40,520 nt of DNA, from assembly GCA_934654585.1 (NCBI GenBank), contig CAKUGF010000018.1:1-40520 (forward strand), given 5' to 3'. Shown here one piece after another: positions 39,549-40,520 of this stretch. Source of the DNA: an uncultured Collinsella sp. (GTDB lineage: Bacteria; Actinomycetota; Coriobacteriia; Coriobacteriales; Coriobacteriaceae). The first letter of the stretch is position 1. Each line of letters starts with the position of its first letter. The translations under genes and the position numbers were made by a program. The notes beneath the pieces were generated by a model. It worked only from the letters and a program-made list of their open reading frames with translations, had not been told where the DNA came from and ran no database searches.

Positions 39549-40490
39549 CTAACGATGCGCCAGCGGATGCGCCGCCAGATAGACCTCGGTCAGCTGCGTG
39601 CGGTCGACATGCGTGTAGACCTGCGTGGTCGAAATATCGGCATGGCCCAAAATCTCCTGCAGCACACGCAGGTCGGCACCGCCCGCGAGCATGTGGGTGG
39701 CAAAGGAGTGGCGCAAGGTGTGGGGATGGAGCCCCACCAGCCCCACCTGGCGCCCATACCGCTCGCATATCGCGTGTACGGCCTGGCGCGACAGGCGACG
39801 TCCGTTCTTATTTAAAAAGACCGCCGAGGTTTCCGCCCCGCGAGCATGGGCAGCCAAGAGAGCGCGCCCGTCACCTATATAGCGCGTCAAGGCACGCGCC
39901 GCACTTCCCACCAACGGGGCCAGACGCTCCTTGGAGCCCTTGCCGCGCACCAGGACAAACCCGTCATCGATATGGATATCGCCCACATCGAGCCCCACCA
40001 GCTCGCTCACACGCAAGCCGCAACCGTAGAGCACTTCCAAGATGGCATGGTCACGCAAGCCCATCTCGCCCTCGGGAAAATCTTGATCGAGCAGCGCCGA
40101 GACATCCTCCACCGAGAGATACTCGGGCAGGCGATCGGCCTTCTTGGGCAGGCGCAGTGCCGCCGTCGGATTTTGGGCTACGGCCCCATCGCGCACCAAA
40201 AAGGCGTGCAGGCCTTTCACGGCCGCAAGCGCGCGCTCCACCGAGGCATCGGAATAGCCTCCGTCGCGGCGGTCGGCGACAAAGCCCTCCACGACCTGAC
40301 GGGTCACCTCTTCAAAAGACGCGATGCCCGCCCGCTCCAGATAAGCGCAGTACGTGGTCAGGTCACGACGGTAGGCCGCAATCGTGTTGCGCGCCAAACC
40401 CCGCTCGACCGCGAGGTAATCGAGATACTCCCCCGCCGCCACAGCGAGCGACGAGGGAGTAGCTTCGGTATGTTCCTTGTTCGCCGGCAC
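39549..40490 (-). CDS. xerD: Tyrosine recombinase XerC/XerD family
   Basis: A 313-residue site-specific recombinase, most like the XerC/XerD chromosome-dimer resolvases. The N-terminal SAM-like core-binding domain (~14-105) has YLAVERGLARNTIAAYRRDL. The catalytic domain carries Arg160 (GCGLRVSEL), Lys184 (GKGSKERL), His257-x-x-Arg260 (HPHTLRHSFATHML), His283 (LGHADISTTQ) and nucleophile Tyr292 (VYTHVD). The set is complete. I favour XerD over XerC because of the LPEYLSVEDV linker and the chromosomal setting, but am not certain. The GTG start at 40490 has only a weak site and the frame stays open to the window edge, so translation could begin further upstream. Confidence 0.88.
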   Translation of the reverse strand: MPANKEHTEATPSSLAVAAGEYLDYLAVERGLARNTIAAYRRDLTTYCAYLERAGIASFEEVTRQVVEGFVADRRDGGYSDASVERALAAVKGLHAFLVRDGAVAQNPTAALRLPKKADRLPEYLSVEDVSALLDQDFPEGEMGLRDHAILEVLYGCGLRVSELVGLDVGDIHIDDGFVLVRGKGSKERLAPLVGSAARALTRYIGDGRALLAAHARGAETSAVFLNKNGRRLSRQAVHAICERYGRQVGLVGLHPHTLRHSFATHMLAGGADLRVLQEILGHADISTTQVYTHVDRTQLTEVYLAAHPLAHR

Positions 40491-40520
40491 CCTTAGTCCG
40501 TAGCGAGGTTCATGGGCGTC

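Overview
The window is about 40.5 kb of GC-rich DNA. It reads as the chromosome of an anaerobic actinobacterium of the Coriobacteriia. Collinsella is my best guess, from memory of protein style rather than from a search. Supporting signs are a division cluster with SepF and DivIVA but no FtsA, a thiC with its own TPP riboswitch, and strongly C/G-ending codons. Genes are tightly packed, and no tRNA, rRNA, insertion sequence, prophage or CRISPR array is visible.

Layout. 1-5.3 kb: DNA polymerase I (minus), divergent from an M18 aminopeptidase, then yaaA. 5.3-8.4 kb: a small membrane-anchored protein of unknown function, divergent from a TPP-riboswitch-controlled thiC, then thiD. 8.4-12.6 kb: an accessory stretch starting with 385 bp packed with six hairpins, then a pentapeptide-repeat protein, an SGNH hydrolase, a macrodomain/PARG-like protein with an altered catalytic motif, a Bax-inhibitor-1 protein and a small hypothetical. 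12.8-14.6 kb: a PiT phosphate transporter and its DUF47 partner. 14.85-15.4 kb: a nitroreductase with a sharp codon-use gradient. 15.4-40.5 kb: everything is on the minus strand. It runs in transcription order as xerD, mraZ, rsmH, ftsL-like, ftsI, murF, mraY, murD, ftsW, murG, murC, murB, ftsQ, ftsZ, pgeF, pstS-pstC-pstA-pstB-phoU, yggS, sepF, yggT, divIVA.

How the genes work together. The long minus-strand block is a dcw (division and cell wall) cluster. It builds lipid II (murF, mraY, murD, murG, murC, murB), polymerises and crosslinks it at the septum (ftsW, ftsI) and organises the divisome (ftsL, ftsQ, ftsZ, sepF, divIVA). murE and ftsA are not in it. A complete Pst/PhoU high-affinity phosphate operon sits inside the otherwise familiar ftsZ-pgeF-yggS-sepF-yggT-divIVA string, coupled by a 4-bp overlap between pgeF and pstS. 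With the PiT-DUF47 pair about 4 kb away, the window holds both a low- and a high-affinity phosphate system.

The least explained material is non-coding. A set of intergenic inverted repeats lies at gene ends, several sharing a GGG(A/T)CAG loop core with unrelated arms. A tandem pair of 55-nt elements is built on TCTC(G/A)ATCTGTAACA. Two large hairpins share ACGTGTCCC. The 462-bp mraZ upstream region holds a 20-bp palindrome, a LexA-like site, a five-tract G-quadruplex motif and twin hairpins.
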